Numbered from the stretch's first letter, positions 45,382 to 57,146 are shown. The stretch: 64,000 nucleotides of DNA from Trigonopsis variabilis (GCA_003707065.3 PPXM03000001.1:1054001-1118000); one strand, 5' to 3'. Translations and numbers: made by a program. Notes: generated from the sequence alone by a model not told the origin.

Positions 45382-45986
45382 GATATATCGAGAGGTGAGG
45401 AAGTCAGTTGCCAAGGACAACATCCTCATCATCTATCTACATGTCGTACTACAATAGTGATACGTCAGTCGCTGGTCTAAAGGATCAGTTTTATTGTTGC
45501 GACTGCTCGTTCTACTATTGTCGATAGAAGGCTTAAGTTTCGATCACAAATAGGTATCCAATTTTGATCTTTTGGGAGTCTTTGAGTAAGGACAAGAAGT
45601 GAACTCGTTCTTGAACTTTTTCTTGCGATTTTCGCGGCTAAGCATTAATTTGGGAACTACAGTAGCCAGAGAACTCGGATTATAGAGAGCTGTCTCGCTT
45701 TGATTGTACATTGAATTTGAATGTTTTCACACATGGGTAAGCTGCTGTTCTCAAGCATCAGATCCAAGCGAACGTATTCCAGAAAAAGCTATGACGCTTA
45801 GGTTTTTCTTTTAACCAGTTTATTTCTAGCAATCTGCCTGTATGACAGGTTTTCTTTTCCATCTCTGGCACGGTCGTCGCAACTTAGGATTGGGAACCAG
45901 TAACGATGGTCTTCTAGATATAGCAACCAGTAAACAAGTTGTAAACATCTTCACCAGAGCTTGTCCTTTGAACTAGTTTCAAGAAG
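45382..45986. other. Divergent promoter region YRB2 / kinesin
   Basis: 605 bp; pyrimidine-rich tracts, no gene or RNA recognised. Confidence 0.35.
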
Positions 45987-47687
45987 ATGCTGCCTCATGG
46001 CAGGGTAGCAACTTATCTAAGACTTTGTCAAAGGGATCCGACTAAACCATCTTCGGTCAAAATTGAAGGGGATCACAGCATATCGATTATTGCGGGAGAC
46101 GGCATTCGAGAAGGACTGGGACGAGAAGCCTACGAATTTGATAGAGTCTTTGGGCCTGAAGAAGAAAATGAAAAGGTATACAGGAAAACCAGTCAAGAAA
46201 TAGTGAATGGTTTTCTTAATGGTCAAGATGGATTGATTTTTACCCTGGGAGCTACAGGATCGGGGAAGAGCCATACCATTTTTGGATCAGTCAATGATAA
46301 AGGGCTGATGGTGAGAGCATTGGAACAGATATATGGAGCTATTTCTGGCGAACTGATATCTTTTGGTAATCTGGAGAGCCAGATGAGACGAAATGACTCA
46401 AGGAGATCATCCGTTACTATCGAAGCCTGTTTGTTGTGTCAAAGACCTAAGTCTAATTGCGACCAATTTGAAGATTCGGAAAAAGAAGGTTATGGTGTCT
46501 ATCTTTCGTCTATAGAAATTTACAACGACAAGATCACAGATCTCTTCTCCGATGACACCAGGAAATCTCTTCAAATGAAAATAGATCCAAATAGCAACAT
46601 ATCCTACATCTCTGGACAGCGAAAGGTTTACTGTTCGAACTTACATGAAGCCTTGTCGGTAATAGACTTAGCAAAAAAGCTGAGGACGACGAGCTCAACA
46701 GACGCCAACGCCACCTCTAGCCGAGGTCATACCTTATTTACTATCGAACTTAAACGTTCTGGTCCCTCAGCGAGTAAAGGCGATGGAGAGTTAACCTATT
46801 CTCAGTTGCACGTGGTTGACTTAGCTGGAGCTGAAAGGAATAGAATGACGAACACCAGAGGCTCCAGGCTGGTCGAAAGCTGTGCAATCAATAAATCGCT
46901 AATGCTGCTAGGACAAAGCTTGAGAAAACTGAATGAGACTCGCCCAGGTGAAAAAGTCAACTGGTCTCTATTCCGATCAAGCAAATTGAATCAGCTTATC
47001 CTAGGAAATAGCTTAGCATCAAAACGAAAAATTGCCTTGATAGTCACGTTGGATATCTCTAGCGATTTCAGATCGTCCGCTCAGATTATGAAATACGCTT
47101 CTTCAGCCAAGACGATTGACTTCAATATGTCTAGGACGAAAACCAATTCGAACAAAGAAAACAAGAATGAATATAAATCCCAGGTGCTCGAGTTACAAGA
47201 GGCGGTTAATAAATTTAAGGAACTATATATCCAAGCTGCCTATCGAGCTGACCAAATTGAAGCGGAAGTAAGACTAGAAGTCGCCCAAGAAATGGATGAC
47301 AGATTGGAAGAATTGACAGTAGACTACCGAAATACTATAGCTCAGATGAACGATGATAACCAGCGGCATGTCGATGACAAGTTGGCTCTTCTGGCAGAAG
47401 CCCTAAACGAAAACCAGAAGGAGAATGAGATATTGGCCGCCGAAAATGCCGAATTGAAGGATACGATTAAACGATTTGAGCTTCGAATTGAACAACTGAC
47501 AGCTAGCAATCAACAGCTAATTGAGAAAGGGCATCGAGACGCCTCAGCACTCACAGAATCGAGATCATATAACAATATAAACTCGAATACCAACAGCGTC
47601 AAGCCTTTTGGGTCTAAGAAGATACATTCCAAAATGAGACGACTGCGTGAGGCGGATGCTGAGATGTTTGATCTAGTTGATTATTAA
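45987..47687 (+). CDS. KLP9: Kinesin-6 family motor (Klp9-like)
   Basis: 566 residues, no intron. N-terminal motor domain (about 5-385): P-loop 'GATGSGKSHTIFG' (88-100), switch I 'ATSSRGHTLF' (SSRGH at 244-248 where most kinesins have SSRSH), switch II 'DLAGAE' (278-283). A 35-residue insertion in the motor (about 125-165) fits kinesin-6 loop 6 and holds Cys at 148, 151 and 158. Coiled coil from about 395 to 515, then a basic Asn/Ser-rich tail. Kinesin-6 motors cross-link and slide midzone microtubules; fission-yeast Klp9 drives spindle elongation. The N-terminus is short, as in Klp9, and there is no C-terminal Arf-binding region of MKLP1. The subfamily call is from overall features, not a tree. 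Confidence 0.82.
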   Translation: MLPHGRVATYLRLCQRDPTKPSSVKIEGDHSISIIAGDGIREGLGREAYEFDRVFGPEEENEKVYRKTSQEIVNGFLNGQDGLIFTLGATGSGKSHTIFGSVNDKGLMVRALEQIYGAISGELISFGNLESQMRRNDSRRSSVTIEACLLCQRPKSNCDQFEDSEKEGYGVYLSSIEIYNDKITDLFSDDTRKSLQMKIDPNSNISYISGQRKVYCSNLHEALSVIDLAKKLRTTSSTDANATSSRGHTLFTIELKRSGPSASKGDGELTYSQLHVVDLAGAERNRMTNTRGSRLVESCAINKSLMLLGQSLRKLNETRPGEKVNWSLFRSSKLNQLILGNSLASKRKIALIVTLDISSDFRSSAQIMKYASSAKTIDFNMSRTKTNSNKENKNEYKSQVLELQEAVNKFKELYIQAAYRADQIEAEVRLEVAQEMDDRLEELTVDYRNTIAQMNDDNQRHVDDKLALLAEALNENQKENEILAAENAELKDTIKRFELRIEQLTASNQQLIEKGHRDASALTESRSYNNINSNTNSVKPFGSKKIHSKMRRLREADAEMFDLVDY

Positions 47688-47894
47688 GCACTGTACAGAG
47701 GAGGATGTTGCATCTAATAGAGATTAATGAACAGATAATGTAGCGATGCTTAAACAAAGTCCCTAGATCGATTGAAATTGTAACCGGGAGACCATCGCTG
47801 TGGTTGTAAAATCGATGTTGTCCCAATCTGGCTATGTGTAATGCTTGTCCCAGCTAAACTCCCAACCTAGAAAAAATTCTTTAACCGAGCAACA

Positions 47895-49337
47895 ATGCCG
47901 ATAGTGACTGTTGAAAACCGCCGAGTGAAGCGTCAAAGACGAGAGTCCGTGCATAATGAATCATCTAGTGAATCGGAGGAAGAAGATCTGAATGTCGAAG
48001 AAGCTCCTCAAGGAGATAAAGACGACAAGGAGATCGACGGAGAGCCACCTTCGACATTTGAAGAATTGGTAAGATCTTTGCCAAGATACCAGCATGGCTA
48101 ATAATAGGGAGTTATTGAGCCTTTATGTGAAGCCTGTAAAGAGATGAAGTTTTCCAGTCCCACGCCAATTCAAGCAAAATCTATCCCTGTTGCTTTAAAA
48201 GGACGGGATATCATTGGGTTGGCTCAAACAGGAAGCGGAAAAACTGCGGCATTTGCTTTACCGATTCTGCAAGATTTATATGAGAACCCATCTAGTCTGT
48301 TTGCGTGCGTTATGGCTCCAACCAGAGAACTGGCTTATCAGATATCTCAACAATTTGAGGGTCTAGGCAGTACTATTGGTGTGAAATGTGCCGTCATCGT
48401 TGGTGGAATGGATATGATGTCTCAAGCTATAGCATTGAGTCAAAAGCCTCATATCATTGTTGCTACTCCAGGACGATTGTTAGATCATTTAGAGAATACT
48501 AAAGGATTCAATCTGCGAACCTTGAAGTATTTGGTCATGGATGAGGCTGATAGGTTGCTGGATATGGATTTCGGGCTTAGCATCGACAAGCTTCTCAAGA
48601 TCATTCCGAGAGAACGACATACATACTTATTCTCAGCTACAATGACATCTAAGGTAGACAAGCTTCGAAGAGCCTCCCTTAATAATCCCGTTAAAGTTGC
48701 AGTATCTGAGAAATATCAGACTGTATCAACATTATTGCAATATTTCCTCGTGGTTCCCTTTAAGAACATCGATACTTATCTTGTCTACTTGGTGAATGAA
48801 ATGGCCGGCAAGACTATTATTATCTTTCCTAGAACATGCAACGAAACACAGAGGTTGTCTCTAATTCTTCGTCAACTTGGGTTCTCATCCATTCCTCTTC
48901 ACGGTCAAATGAGTCAAGCTTCCCGGTTAAGTGCTCTCCATAAGTTCAAAGAGGGAAAGCGACAGATTCTCGTGGCCACAGATGTTGCTGCTAGAGGTCT
49001 CGATATACCCTCAGTTGACTGCGTAATCAATTACGATATCCCTACTGATCCTAAATCATACGTTCACCGAGTGGGTCGAACTGCTCGAGCTGGGCGATCG
49101 GGAAAGTCGATTTCAATTGTCACTCAGTATTCATTGGAGCAGTTCCTTCGCATCGAGAAGGATGTCATGGGTAAAGATAAGAAGATGCCTGTATATCCTG
49201 TTGATAAAGAGGCGGCCATGCTGCTGTACGAGCGAGTCGGTGAGGCGTCTCGCAGTGCAGCCAACGAGATGAAGTCAAAGGACAGGAAACATAAAGGAAA
49301 GCGAAAGCATAAGAGGGATGACCAAGAGGAGGAATGA
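47895..49337 (+). CDS. RRP3: DEAD-box RNA helicase Rrp3
   Basis: ATP-dependent nucleolar helicase for 18S pre-rRNA processing. Exons 47895-48068 and 48108-49337 give 467 residues; the 39-nt intron (GTAAGA...CTAATAATAG) joins 'TFEEL' to '[15 protein letters not shown]'. Q motif '[14 protein letters not shown]', I '[11 protein letters not shown]', Ia 'APTRELA', Ib '[11 protein letters not shown]', II 'DEAD', III 'SATM', V '[12 protein letters not shown]' and VI '[11 protein letters not shown]' are all intact. The Q motif with '[10 protein letters not shown]' and the short Lys-rich tail fit Rrp3 (human DDX47) rather than other DEAD proteins. Confidence 0.94.
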
Positions 49338-49401
49338 AAGCTGGCTTAGACAGTTAGTGTCCATAGTCACTGCTACGAAAGAAGGAATGTACTATAAAAA
49401 G

Positions 49402-50167
49402 TTAATGATTTTGAATGGCTCGATCAACCAATTTAGCCAAAGTTTTGGAAAACGGAGTGTCCAGGCCTCCACTTAATTGCTTTTCGATTTGGAAAGTGAT
49501 CTGCTTTTCCACCAATTTACCCAACATGTCGACTTCAACATTGACAAGATCGCCGACCTGTTTTTCAGGCAAGACTAGTTTGGACTGGCTATATTCAATT
49601 AGCATGATACTGAATTGCCTCTTCTCATCATCCACATGAGTAACAGTGAGAGATGCTCCATCCACGGCGATAAAACCTTTCTCAACAATGTAGAGCATTA
49701 AACGTGAATATTCCGGGGGAAACTCAAACGTAAACGTGATAGCATTGCCATCGGGGACTTTGGATACGATCTTGGCCGTTGAATCCACATGCCCTTGAAC
49801 AAAATGCCCACCCATCCGGGTCTCTCCCGACACCGCTCTTTCTAAATCGACATGGTCTCCTGCTTGCAACGATCCGAGGCAGGTCCGTCGAAGTGTCTCG
49901 GGAGCAACTCCCATTACAAAGCCATCAGGAATGAATTGAGTTATTGTCAAGCACGTGCCTAATTAGAGATCATTAAAGTCTATCCTAGAAACTTACCACC
50001 GACCGATATAGAGTCTCCCAAATGAGCATCGTCCTTGCACGGTCCCACATCGACAATGTAGAGGTCTAACCCTTCATCACTTCCTTGGACCTTAGAAATA
50101 GCTAGATATTTAGCAACAAGTCTCACAGATTCTTACTTCCTATGGCCTCCACCAAGCCTGTGAACAT
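49402..50167 (-). CDS. RIB5: Riboflavin synthase
   Basis: Last step of riboflavin synthesis, dismutation of two 6,7-dimethyl-8-ribityllumazine. Exons 50167-50137, 50101-49997 and 49958-49402 give 230 residues (budding yeast 238). Introns of 35 nt (CTAAATATCTAG end) and 38 nt (CTAATTAG end); joins read 'MFTGLVEAIG|TISKVQG' and 'SVGG|TCLTITQF'. Two lumazine-binding barrels: N-terminal starting 'MFTGLVE' with 'SVGGTCLTIT', C-terminal with 'GGHFVQGHVDSTA' and 'VDGASLTVTHVD'. Converges with RRP3, 64 bp between stops, and is divergent from VPS36. Confidence 0.96.
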
Positions 50168-50509
50168 GTCTTGATAAAAGTGACTTGGTGTACCTTGAGT
50201 CACTCGGCCTCGTCATCAATATGCCAGCTCTCGTTATGTCTGTAGCGCTACGAGCAACCGTGCAAGCACTTTGGATTTCACTCCTTGGTCCTCGATAATC
50301 GTGCGGATTTCCAATAAACTCCGTAGGTTTAGGGGCTATTCGTCACTATAGGAGCCGCTGTCTTTTATTGCTCCTTTCCCGTCGACCTAGAGTGAGAAAT
50401 TGCATATAATCCGCATCAACCAGGATCAGTCAAGCTAATCTTTACGTCTTTATTAGCGCCCGGTTTCTTTATCTATATCTTTGCGTGGTTAATTATAGGC
50501 TCCTAGTTC
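50168..50509. other. Divergent promoter region RIB5 / VPS36
   Basis: 342 bp with no recognisable element. No sign of a flavin riboswitch (none is known in fungi). Confidence 0.35.
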
Positions 50510-52201
50510 ATGTACTGGAGCTTTGTTGAAACCTCGACAGCGGGTAGACCGATTCTAAGAGACCACGAACATGATATAGTAGTCGCAAACTCAGTCGGAA
50601 TCTACCAGGGGTGAGAAGTAAAGCTGATGAAGGCTAACAAAAGAAACTCCAAAGTCCCAGGGTTCCAAAATGGCCGCGTTTATTTGACATCGCAGCGAGT
50701 TTGTTATGTGGATGATTCGAAGAAGTATGCGGTTGGAATCAGTTTAGACCAAGTGGACAAGATTGAATATTATGTATGCTTGAAGAATTACGGATCTTAC
50801 TAATCAATCAAGGCTGGTTTTCTTCGAAGTTCTCCTAAAGTTACCTTTTACATGAAGACAGGCGAATCGACTAATAAGTCCGTCGAACTACCGCGTCTCA
50901 ATGTCGATACCACTTGGATTTGCCCAATTTGCTACTTTTCAAACCCTTTACCGAATGATTACTCTCTCGAGTCATCTCCTTTACCCGTGTGTTTGACCTG
51001 TGGAATAAAAGCCACTCATCAAGTGATTCAATCCGCACTTGATACTCAAGAGCAAGTTGCACCTAAACATTATCCTCGACCTCTTCCTGCTTCTAATAGA
51101 CCATCCTCTAAAGATGGATTTCCTTGTCCACGTTGTACTTTTCTCAATTATCCCTCTCTTTTAAACTGTGAGATCTGCGGCGCCAAGCTTGTCTCTGCTA
51201 ATTTGCCTCCGAAACTTGACACGACGCCTGAATCACCCGCTCTAGCAATAAAAGAACTGGATAACTTGGAAAGTGACATTAATTGTGTAAAGATAAGTTT
51301 CAGAGCTGGGGGAGATAAGTTATTTTATGATAAAGTTAAAGCTTTGTTGGCTACGAAGAAGCGTGAGCTTAGCAGTGCAGCGGAACTGTCCTCAGCTGGT
51401 CAATATTTGTCCAGAGATGAATCATATACCCACTTAGCTAAAGACGCTTCTGTGCAATCCTTAGGGATTAGACGCTTGGAGCAACTTAGTGAAGATGAAC
51501 GCAAGAAAAACGAAATGGTGATAGGCGAGTCTTTCCAAGACTTGGAAGCTCTAATGGCTCGAGGAAAAGAGGTCATGACCTTGGCCGAGAAGTTTGCCGA
51601 GAAACTCTCCACTGCTAAAGGAGTTGCACCTGAAGCGCGGGCCATGCTGGTGAGGTATAATGAGTCGATGAGCCTTACTTCGCCTATTGTCACAAAGGAG
51701 ATTTCTGCTGAGGGTAACGATGAGCTGTATATATCGGAGCTTGCTCGACAGATCTCAGAGTTCCTTCAGAATGGTGTTTTTGATCGCATGGGCGGAGTTG
51801 TGACCTTAGTTGACCTGTTTGCGATCTATAATCGAGCCAGAGGCATTTCACTCGTGTCTCCGACGGAACTTAAGAAAGCATGTTTGAAATTCGAATCACT
51901 GAAACTTCCCATTCGTCTCCGAAGGTTTTCCAGTGGATTGCTGGTGGTTCAGGAAGCATACAGGTCTGATAGCTTTATCATAAACCAATTGACTAGTTGG
52001 ATCGAATCGCTTTCCAAAGATGCGACAACTGACATCGGGGTAACTGTCGAGGATGCATGTGAACGGTTTGGATGGAGTCTTGGGGTATCAAAAGAAGAAC
52101 TGACAATGGCTGAGGCCCAGGGAAGCCTATGCAGGGATGTAGTTCTCGAAGGAACTCGCTTTTTTGTCAACAAGTTTGAACAATATGTGAATGTATATTA
52201 G
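50510..52201 (+). CDS. VPS36: ESCRT-II subunit Vps36
   Basis: Sorts ubiquitinated cargo into multivesicular bodies. Exons 50510-50610, 50644-50773 and 50813-52201 give 539 residues; introns 33 and 39 nt; joins read 'SVGIYQG|NSKVPGFQNGR' and 'VDKIEYY|AGFLRSSPK'. An N-terminal GLUE (split PH) domain is interrupted by two NZF zinc fingers as in yeast: NZF1 C114-C117-C137-C140 ('WICPICYFS...CLTCG', wider than the usual spacing) and NZF2 C182-C185-C196-C199 ('FPCPRCTFLNYPSLLNCEIC'). A helical linker and the EAP30 winged-helix pair follow ('LARQISEFLQNGVFDRMGGV', 'GLLVVQEAYRSDSF'). Confidence 0.94.
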
Positions 52202-52405
52202 ATATTGCCATAGCAGCGGAACGAAACGACTAATCGAGCCCGTAGCTGAGCTGACAGGAGCAATGATCTACCACTGAAGTAGGTTAGATCACTGACTTCA
52301 ATAACCTAATTTTGTGACACTCGCACATGTTAGCATCTTCAAAGAGTTGGGCCTGTTTGCTTGCGTTGGCATCGTAGATATGCAAACTGGATCAATACAC
52401 CTTAC

Positions 52406-53200
52406 ATGTCCATTAAGCTTGCTAAGCGGTATATCCGACGTGAAATAGCAGAGCGCCTAAAGAATGTATCAGATGAGTCTCTGATTCAGCAATGTGAGTC
52501 TCCTGAATCGATGACAGCTTATGGATCTAGCAAGACGGATCGCGGCCAACCTGAGACGACTTCCAGAGTATCAGGCAGCAAAGAATGTGGCGGTATATAT
52601 GAATATGGAACAAGGAGAAATCAAGACGGATGAAATCATTCGAAATTGTTTCCGCGATGGTGAGGAGAGTGAGAGAATTAATACTTATGGTCTAGGAAAA
52701 CGACTTTTCTTGCCTACAATGGTGATTCCTAGTCCTCAGGAGATACAATATGAAGGCCAAAATATAAGCTTGGAAATGCTCATGGTCGAAAGTATGGAGG
52801 AGGTAGAAAATCTCGAGCCCCAAGGACCTTACGGATTAAAGGAGCCTACGATTGGGCCAAATGGTAAGGCGGAGCATAAGATGATAAACTGACAATTAGC
52901 GTTCGAGATGGGAGGATTAGATGTGATCGTCTTACCGGGGCTGGGCTTCTCACCTAATTGTTCGCGGCTGGGTCGAGGCAAAGGGTTTTATGACAACTAC
53001 CTGGAAGAACATGCAACATGGACAAAAGAGCGAGGAAAAAGGGATGCAGTTTTAGGTAAGAATTTTTGGGAGAAATCATCTGATAAGTAGTTGGAATAGG
53101 AGCATCGGAGCAACTGGTCGAAGAGATTCCAATGGAACATCATGACAAGGCATTAGATATTTTGTTGATTGACGATATGGTATACAAGTCACAGCATTAG
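52406..53200 (+). CDS. FAU1: 5-formyltetrahydrofolate cyclo-ligase
   Basis: ATP-dependent conversion of folinic acid to 5,10-methenyl-THF. Exons 52406-52493, 52531-52863, 52900-53055 and 53091-53200 give 228 residues; introns of 37, 36 and 35 nt; joins read 'SLIQQ|SRRIAANL', 'TIGPN|AFEMGGL' and '[13 protein letters not shown]'. Family signs: N-terminal Lys/Arg helix ('[16 protein letters not shown]'), '[18 protein letters not shown]', 'RLFLPTM' and the substrate/ATP loop '[14 protein letters not shown]'. An out-of-frame ATG at 52380 overlaps the start and may act as an upstream ORF. An alternative splice from 53179 to 53304 would replace the last six residues with a 53-residue basic tail carrying a CPSC motif (separate entry). 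Confidence 0.88.
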
Positions 53201-53303
53201 CAGACAAATTGGCAGTCTCGAGGGAGTTCACGATTTTTTTCGAGCATTGCTCTTACTTAGAGATAGAGGGACAGTCTAATGAAGAAAAATTTATAATATA
53301 CAG

Positions 53304-53465
53304 GTGATACATGAGGATCAAGATGGCCATACAGTATGTCCAAGTTGTAGAAGTCGCGTAGGCGGATATGTGAAGAGGAGGCATAATCGAGCTTCATCCA
53401 GGAATTCACGTCAGAAGCGGTTCAGAGGAATTCGGATCAGATCTCCTGGGCTGAAATTAAAGTAA
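53304..53465 (+). other. Candidate alternative 3' exon of FAU1
   Basis: After AATATACAG the frame is open for 53 codons to TAA and phase-compatible with a GT (GTATAC) at 53180 inside the last FAU1 exon. It would read '...LLIDDM|VIHEDQDGHTVCPSCRSR' and then a Lys/Arg-rich tail. The donor is weak and a branch site (CTAAT) is about 25 nt from the AG, farther than in other introns here. It overlaps the last 29 bases of SME1 coding sequence on the other strand. Could be chance. Confidence 0.22.
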
Positions 53466-53782
53466 TATTATCACCTTTTAGAAGAATGCGGCCTAAAAAG
53501 TTAACAATGCAAAATCTTTCGAGCGTGCGTACCTAAGTTTCTTCGACGATTGTCTTTTTGACGGACTTCAACGGCATCATCGACCACAATATTCATAAAC
53601 TCATCAAAACCCCGGATTATTCCTTCTAATCGATGGTCGACTTGTTCATATAGCCATATTGTCACTAAAGTATGTTGCTGAAACAACTTGAAGATGACAT
53701 TGATGGGTGGAAGCATCTAAATCAATCAGCCCTGGTTAATAATGTCCCAACTTACCACCCTCTGTTGACGTCGGCCTGACAT
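53437..53782 (-). CDS. SME1: Sm protein E (core snRNP)
   Basis: One of the seven Sm ring proteins of U1, U2, U4 and U5 snRNPs. Exons 53782-53756, 53716-53533 and 53492-53437 give 88 residues. Introns of 39 and 40 nt (ends CTGATTGATTTAG and TTAACTTTTTAG). Joins read 'SGRRQQRV|MLPPINVIFKLFQQ' and 'RRRNLG|RILLKGDNITLI'. Sm1 ('QQHTLVTIWLYEQVDHRLEG', 'GFDEFMNIVVDDAVEV') and Sm2 ('RILLKGDNITLISA') are complete. It is divergent from MTR10 with only 171 bp between start codons. Confidence 0.96.
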
Positions 53783-53953
53783 TTTTATCTATGCTAACTC
53801 GTTGAGAGTAGATTTCTCAGTGCTTGGTAGTGGAGATTCGTCGTTTCTGTAAGGTTGTCTCTGTAGCAACGCAAGTTTAGAAAGGACAACGCTTTCTTTG
53901 TAAATTCTGACAAGCCTTTCACTGGTGTCATTAACTGGATCACAATCGCCCCA

Positions 53954-56900
53954 ATGGTTCAAGCCAATGATATTGTACAGGCTTTAAATGTGATTTATAC
54001 CTCTCATGATCCGAAATTGAGGAGTCAAGTGGAAGAACAGCTTGATTCGTTCCAACATAGCGTACGATGAGTTCGGATGTATCGCCACTAATGGTTTAGT
54101 CTGAAGCATGGTCCATTGCTTATACGATATTAGAAGGCGACGGATTTCCCGTGGAGGCCAAATTTTTCGCGGCCCAGACACTGCGATCAAAGGTAGGTCC
54201 CAGTCGTGCCAGGGCTAGACAGGATTGGAGTAAGATTAGCGGGCATGGATAAATTACATACGCTTTCTGCAGCTTATGTGATGTGCTGACTGGTCTAATA
54301 TATGACATTATATGGTCTTCCGTTCTCAGAACCCATTGGTCTGTCATGATGCCCTTTTGATCCCACACCGTCTTTCTAACTATAAGGCCGTCTGTGATTT
54401 GCATCAGGTACCCCTTCAAGACCGGTCAAAACTAAATACCACCTTCATTGGTCTTCTACTAAAGTATCGAAATGGTCCCAAGACTGTTTCCATTCAATTG
54501 GCCCTTGGATTAGCAAACCTTGCACTAAACCTAACTAGCTGGGAGAACCCGGTAGGAGATGTCGTCTATGCTCTTGGCACGGATGTGTCATCGTCTCAGC
54601 CATTATTAGAATTTCTCAAAGTATTACCCGAAGAATGCTCGGATCCTCGTCGAACAACACTGTCTTCAGATGATCTATCCCATCGAACCTCACTTTTATT
54701 GTCAGCAAATGCCCAGTCCGTCCTTTCGTTACTCTGTACTCTATTATCTAATGCTCAGGTGAGCCGGGTGCTCATACTGGAGTGTTTGAATTCATGGATT
54801 CCCGAGTTACCCCTGCAGGCTGTTGTATCATCACCTTTGGTGGATTTGATTTTCGCTGCTCTTGGTACGGATGAGGATGTCTTTACTCCTGCGATAGACT
54901 GCGCTTGTTCCGTTATCCGAGAGACCAGTGATGCCGACGAAAGCTACGCTGTTCATATTCCTATTCTCTATTCCAAGCTGCTGGAGCTACGTCCACGGAT
55001 TTTGGAGACTGCCCATGATGACCCAGATGCCTTTGAAGGGTTGACTAGATTATTTTCCGAGGCTGGAGAGGCCTGGCACATGCACATAGCCAGGTATCCT
55101 AAAGAATACAGAGGATTAGTGGAAGCAATAGCTGAATGCACGGCAAATGACCGAGATTTAGATGTTGTGCAATATACATTTAACTTTTGGTATGTCCTAA
55201 AGCAAATGCTAGTTTTGGACAGGTTTTCGGCAGTTAGACGGGAGCTAGCTGACATCTATGCTACTTTAATCGATGTGGTGATCGGCCACCTTCACTATCC
55301 ACCCTCGTCCTCGCCCTCGGAAGACCTGTTCGGAGGAGATAGGGAAAAAGAGGACAAATTCAGGTCTTTCAGACACGAAATGGGAGATATCCTTAAAGAC
55401 TGTTGTGCTGTAATTGGACCTTCAAAAGCTTTACGCAAAGCTTACGATAAAATTAGAGACGCCTTGTCTGCCCAAGCTCGAGGGGAAACGATATCGTGGC
55501 AGGATATTGAAGCTCCCTTATTCAGCATTAGATCAATGGCGAGAGAAGTCAGCCCTGATGAACAAGAAGTCTTGCCTCTTATCATGGATTTGCTTCTCCG
55601 TCTTCCGGAACACCCTAAGATCCGTTACGCTACTACTCTAGTCCTTGGTCGCTACACTGAATGGACCGCCCATCATCCACAATACCTTGAAGGCCAGATA
55701 AGATACATAGCGAGCGGATTTGAAACTGCTTCAGATGAGGTTAAACGCGCCGCTGCTATGGCACTGATGCATTTCTGCCAGGATTGCTCGAATCAACTGT
55801 CGGGACTGCTCAATCAATTGCTACCCCTCTATCAAGCTGTCAGTCCATCTCTAGACCTCGACTCGTTATACGAAGTATCCGAAGGCATGGCCTACGTAGT
55901 GGCTGCTCAGCCCGTTGATCGAGTTTTACAAAGCTTGAGCTTATTTTGCACGCCAATCATTGAGCGACTGCTGTCTTATCTTGGAAAGACCACAGAGCCC
56001 ATCCCGTCAGAACAGATTGATCCTCAATTGGCAGAGAAGATAGGGGATGACATTGAAATTCTGACCATCTTTGTGAAAATCGTTCGTCCTGTAACAGAAG
56101 GACCTCCAGAATATCCGGCAATGTCTTTTTGGCGACAGGCCTGGCCGATATTTGCTAGAGTGCTTACCGTGTTTGGCGCTGCGGTGCCTGTAGCCGAACG
56201 GTTATCGAAATTTCTTAAAAACCTGTTATATTCCTTCCAGTCGCAGACTTCGGATCTACTCGTTCCGATTGCAGAGACTCTTGTGGCTTCTTTCGATCGT
56301 CTCCATTATGGATGTTTTCTCTGGGTTTCTGGAGCTTGTGTCAGGGAATTCTGTCGTCCAGATGCCCCTCCCGTGCTTCTCGAGGCTTCTTGGACATTCA
56401 CCCACCGTCAATGTTCGACCTTCTTAACCATATTGAGCCGAATGAACATAGGCAGAAATCATGATTCTGACAAGACTGCCGTTAGTAACGCCGCGGACCT
56501 TATTGAGGACTTCTATTACCTCATGCAAGACATAGCAATGCATCTTCCCTCTCAATTCATCTCTTCTGATCTACTCGAACCTACCTTGGACGCCTCATTG
56601 GCGCTCATCCCTCTGCTTGCTAAAAATGAACCTCTTCTAGCCCTCTTACGTTTTGTCCGCGATTTGCTCGGCTACTCCTTTCCGCCTTCTAATCCTCCAG
56701 CTTATGCCGCGGCCGGCTACGTCCCCGTTCCTGCGGAGGTAACCGCTATTCTTGTCCAAGCCACTCTTTCTCGTGGTCAACAGTTCGTCTTAGCCATTTT
56801 TAATGGCCTCATTTACTCTTTCCCCCCAGATAGTGTATCCGAATCTTCAGGGATCCTCGTGTCCCTAGCTGAAGTAACTATCAAGCAGGCTCTGGCAGGA

Positions 56901-57146
56901 TCAAGTCCAGCTGGCGCCATTCGACCCGAGTTCCTCTTTTGGTTTGAATCCGCAGTGGCTAGTCTGCCTCAGGACTCGCTTTCATCGGAAGAGCGCATGA
57001 AACTCGTGACCACGGTTACAAAAGACCTTGAGAACTATGAACTGCGAGGCATGCGTATCGCTATACAGGACTTCTGCGCATGGTATGCGCGCAGGAATGT
57101 GCGAGCTAGGCGAGGATCTGGATTAGGGTCACGTTTTATCAAGTAG
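53954..57146 (+). CDS. MTR10: Importin-beta family receptor Mtr10 (transportin-3 type)
   Basis: Karyopherin that imports SR-like mRNA-binding proteins (Npl3) and takes part in tRNA retrograde import. Exons 53954-54061, 54100-54192 and 54387-57146 give 986 residues (yeast 972). Introns of 38 nt (CTAATGGTTTAG end) and 194 nt (CTAACTATAAG end), both phase 0. Joins read 'FQHS|SEAWSIAYTIL' and 'AAQTLRSK|AVCDLHQVPLQD'. The N-terminal importin-beta/Xpo1 repeat ('AWSIAYTIL', 'EAKFFAAQTLRSK', 'GPKTVSIQLALGLANLAL') is followed by HEAT repeats throughout. The C-terminus ends basic, 'RRNVRARRGSG', as in this family. Confidence 0.93.
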
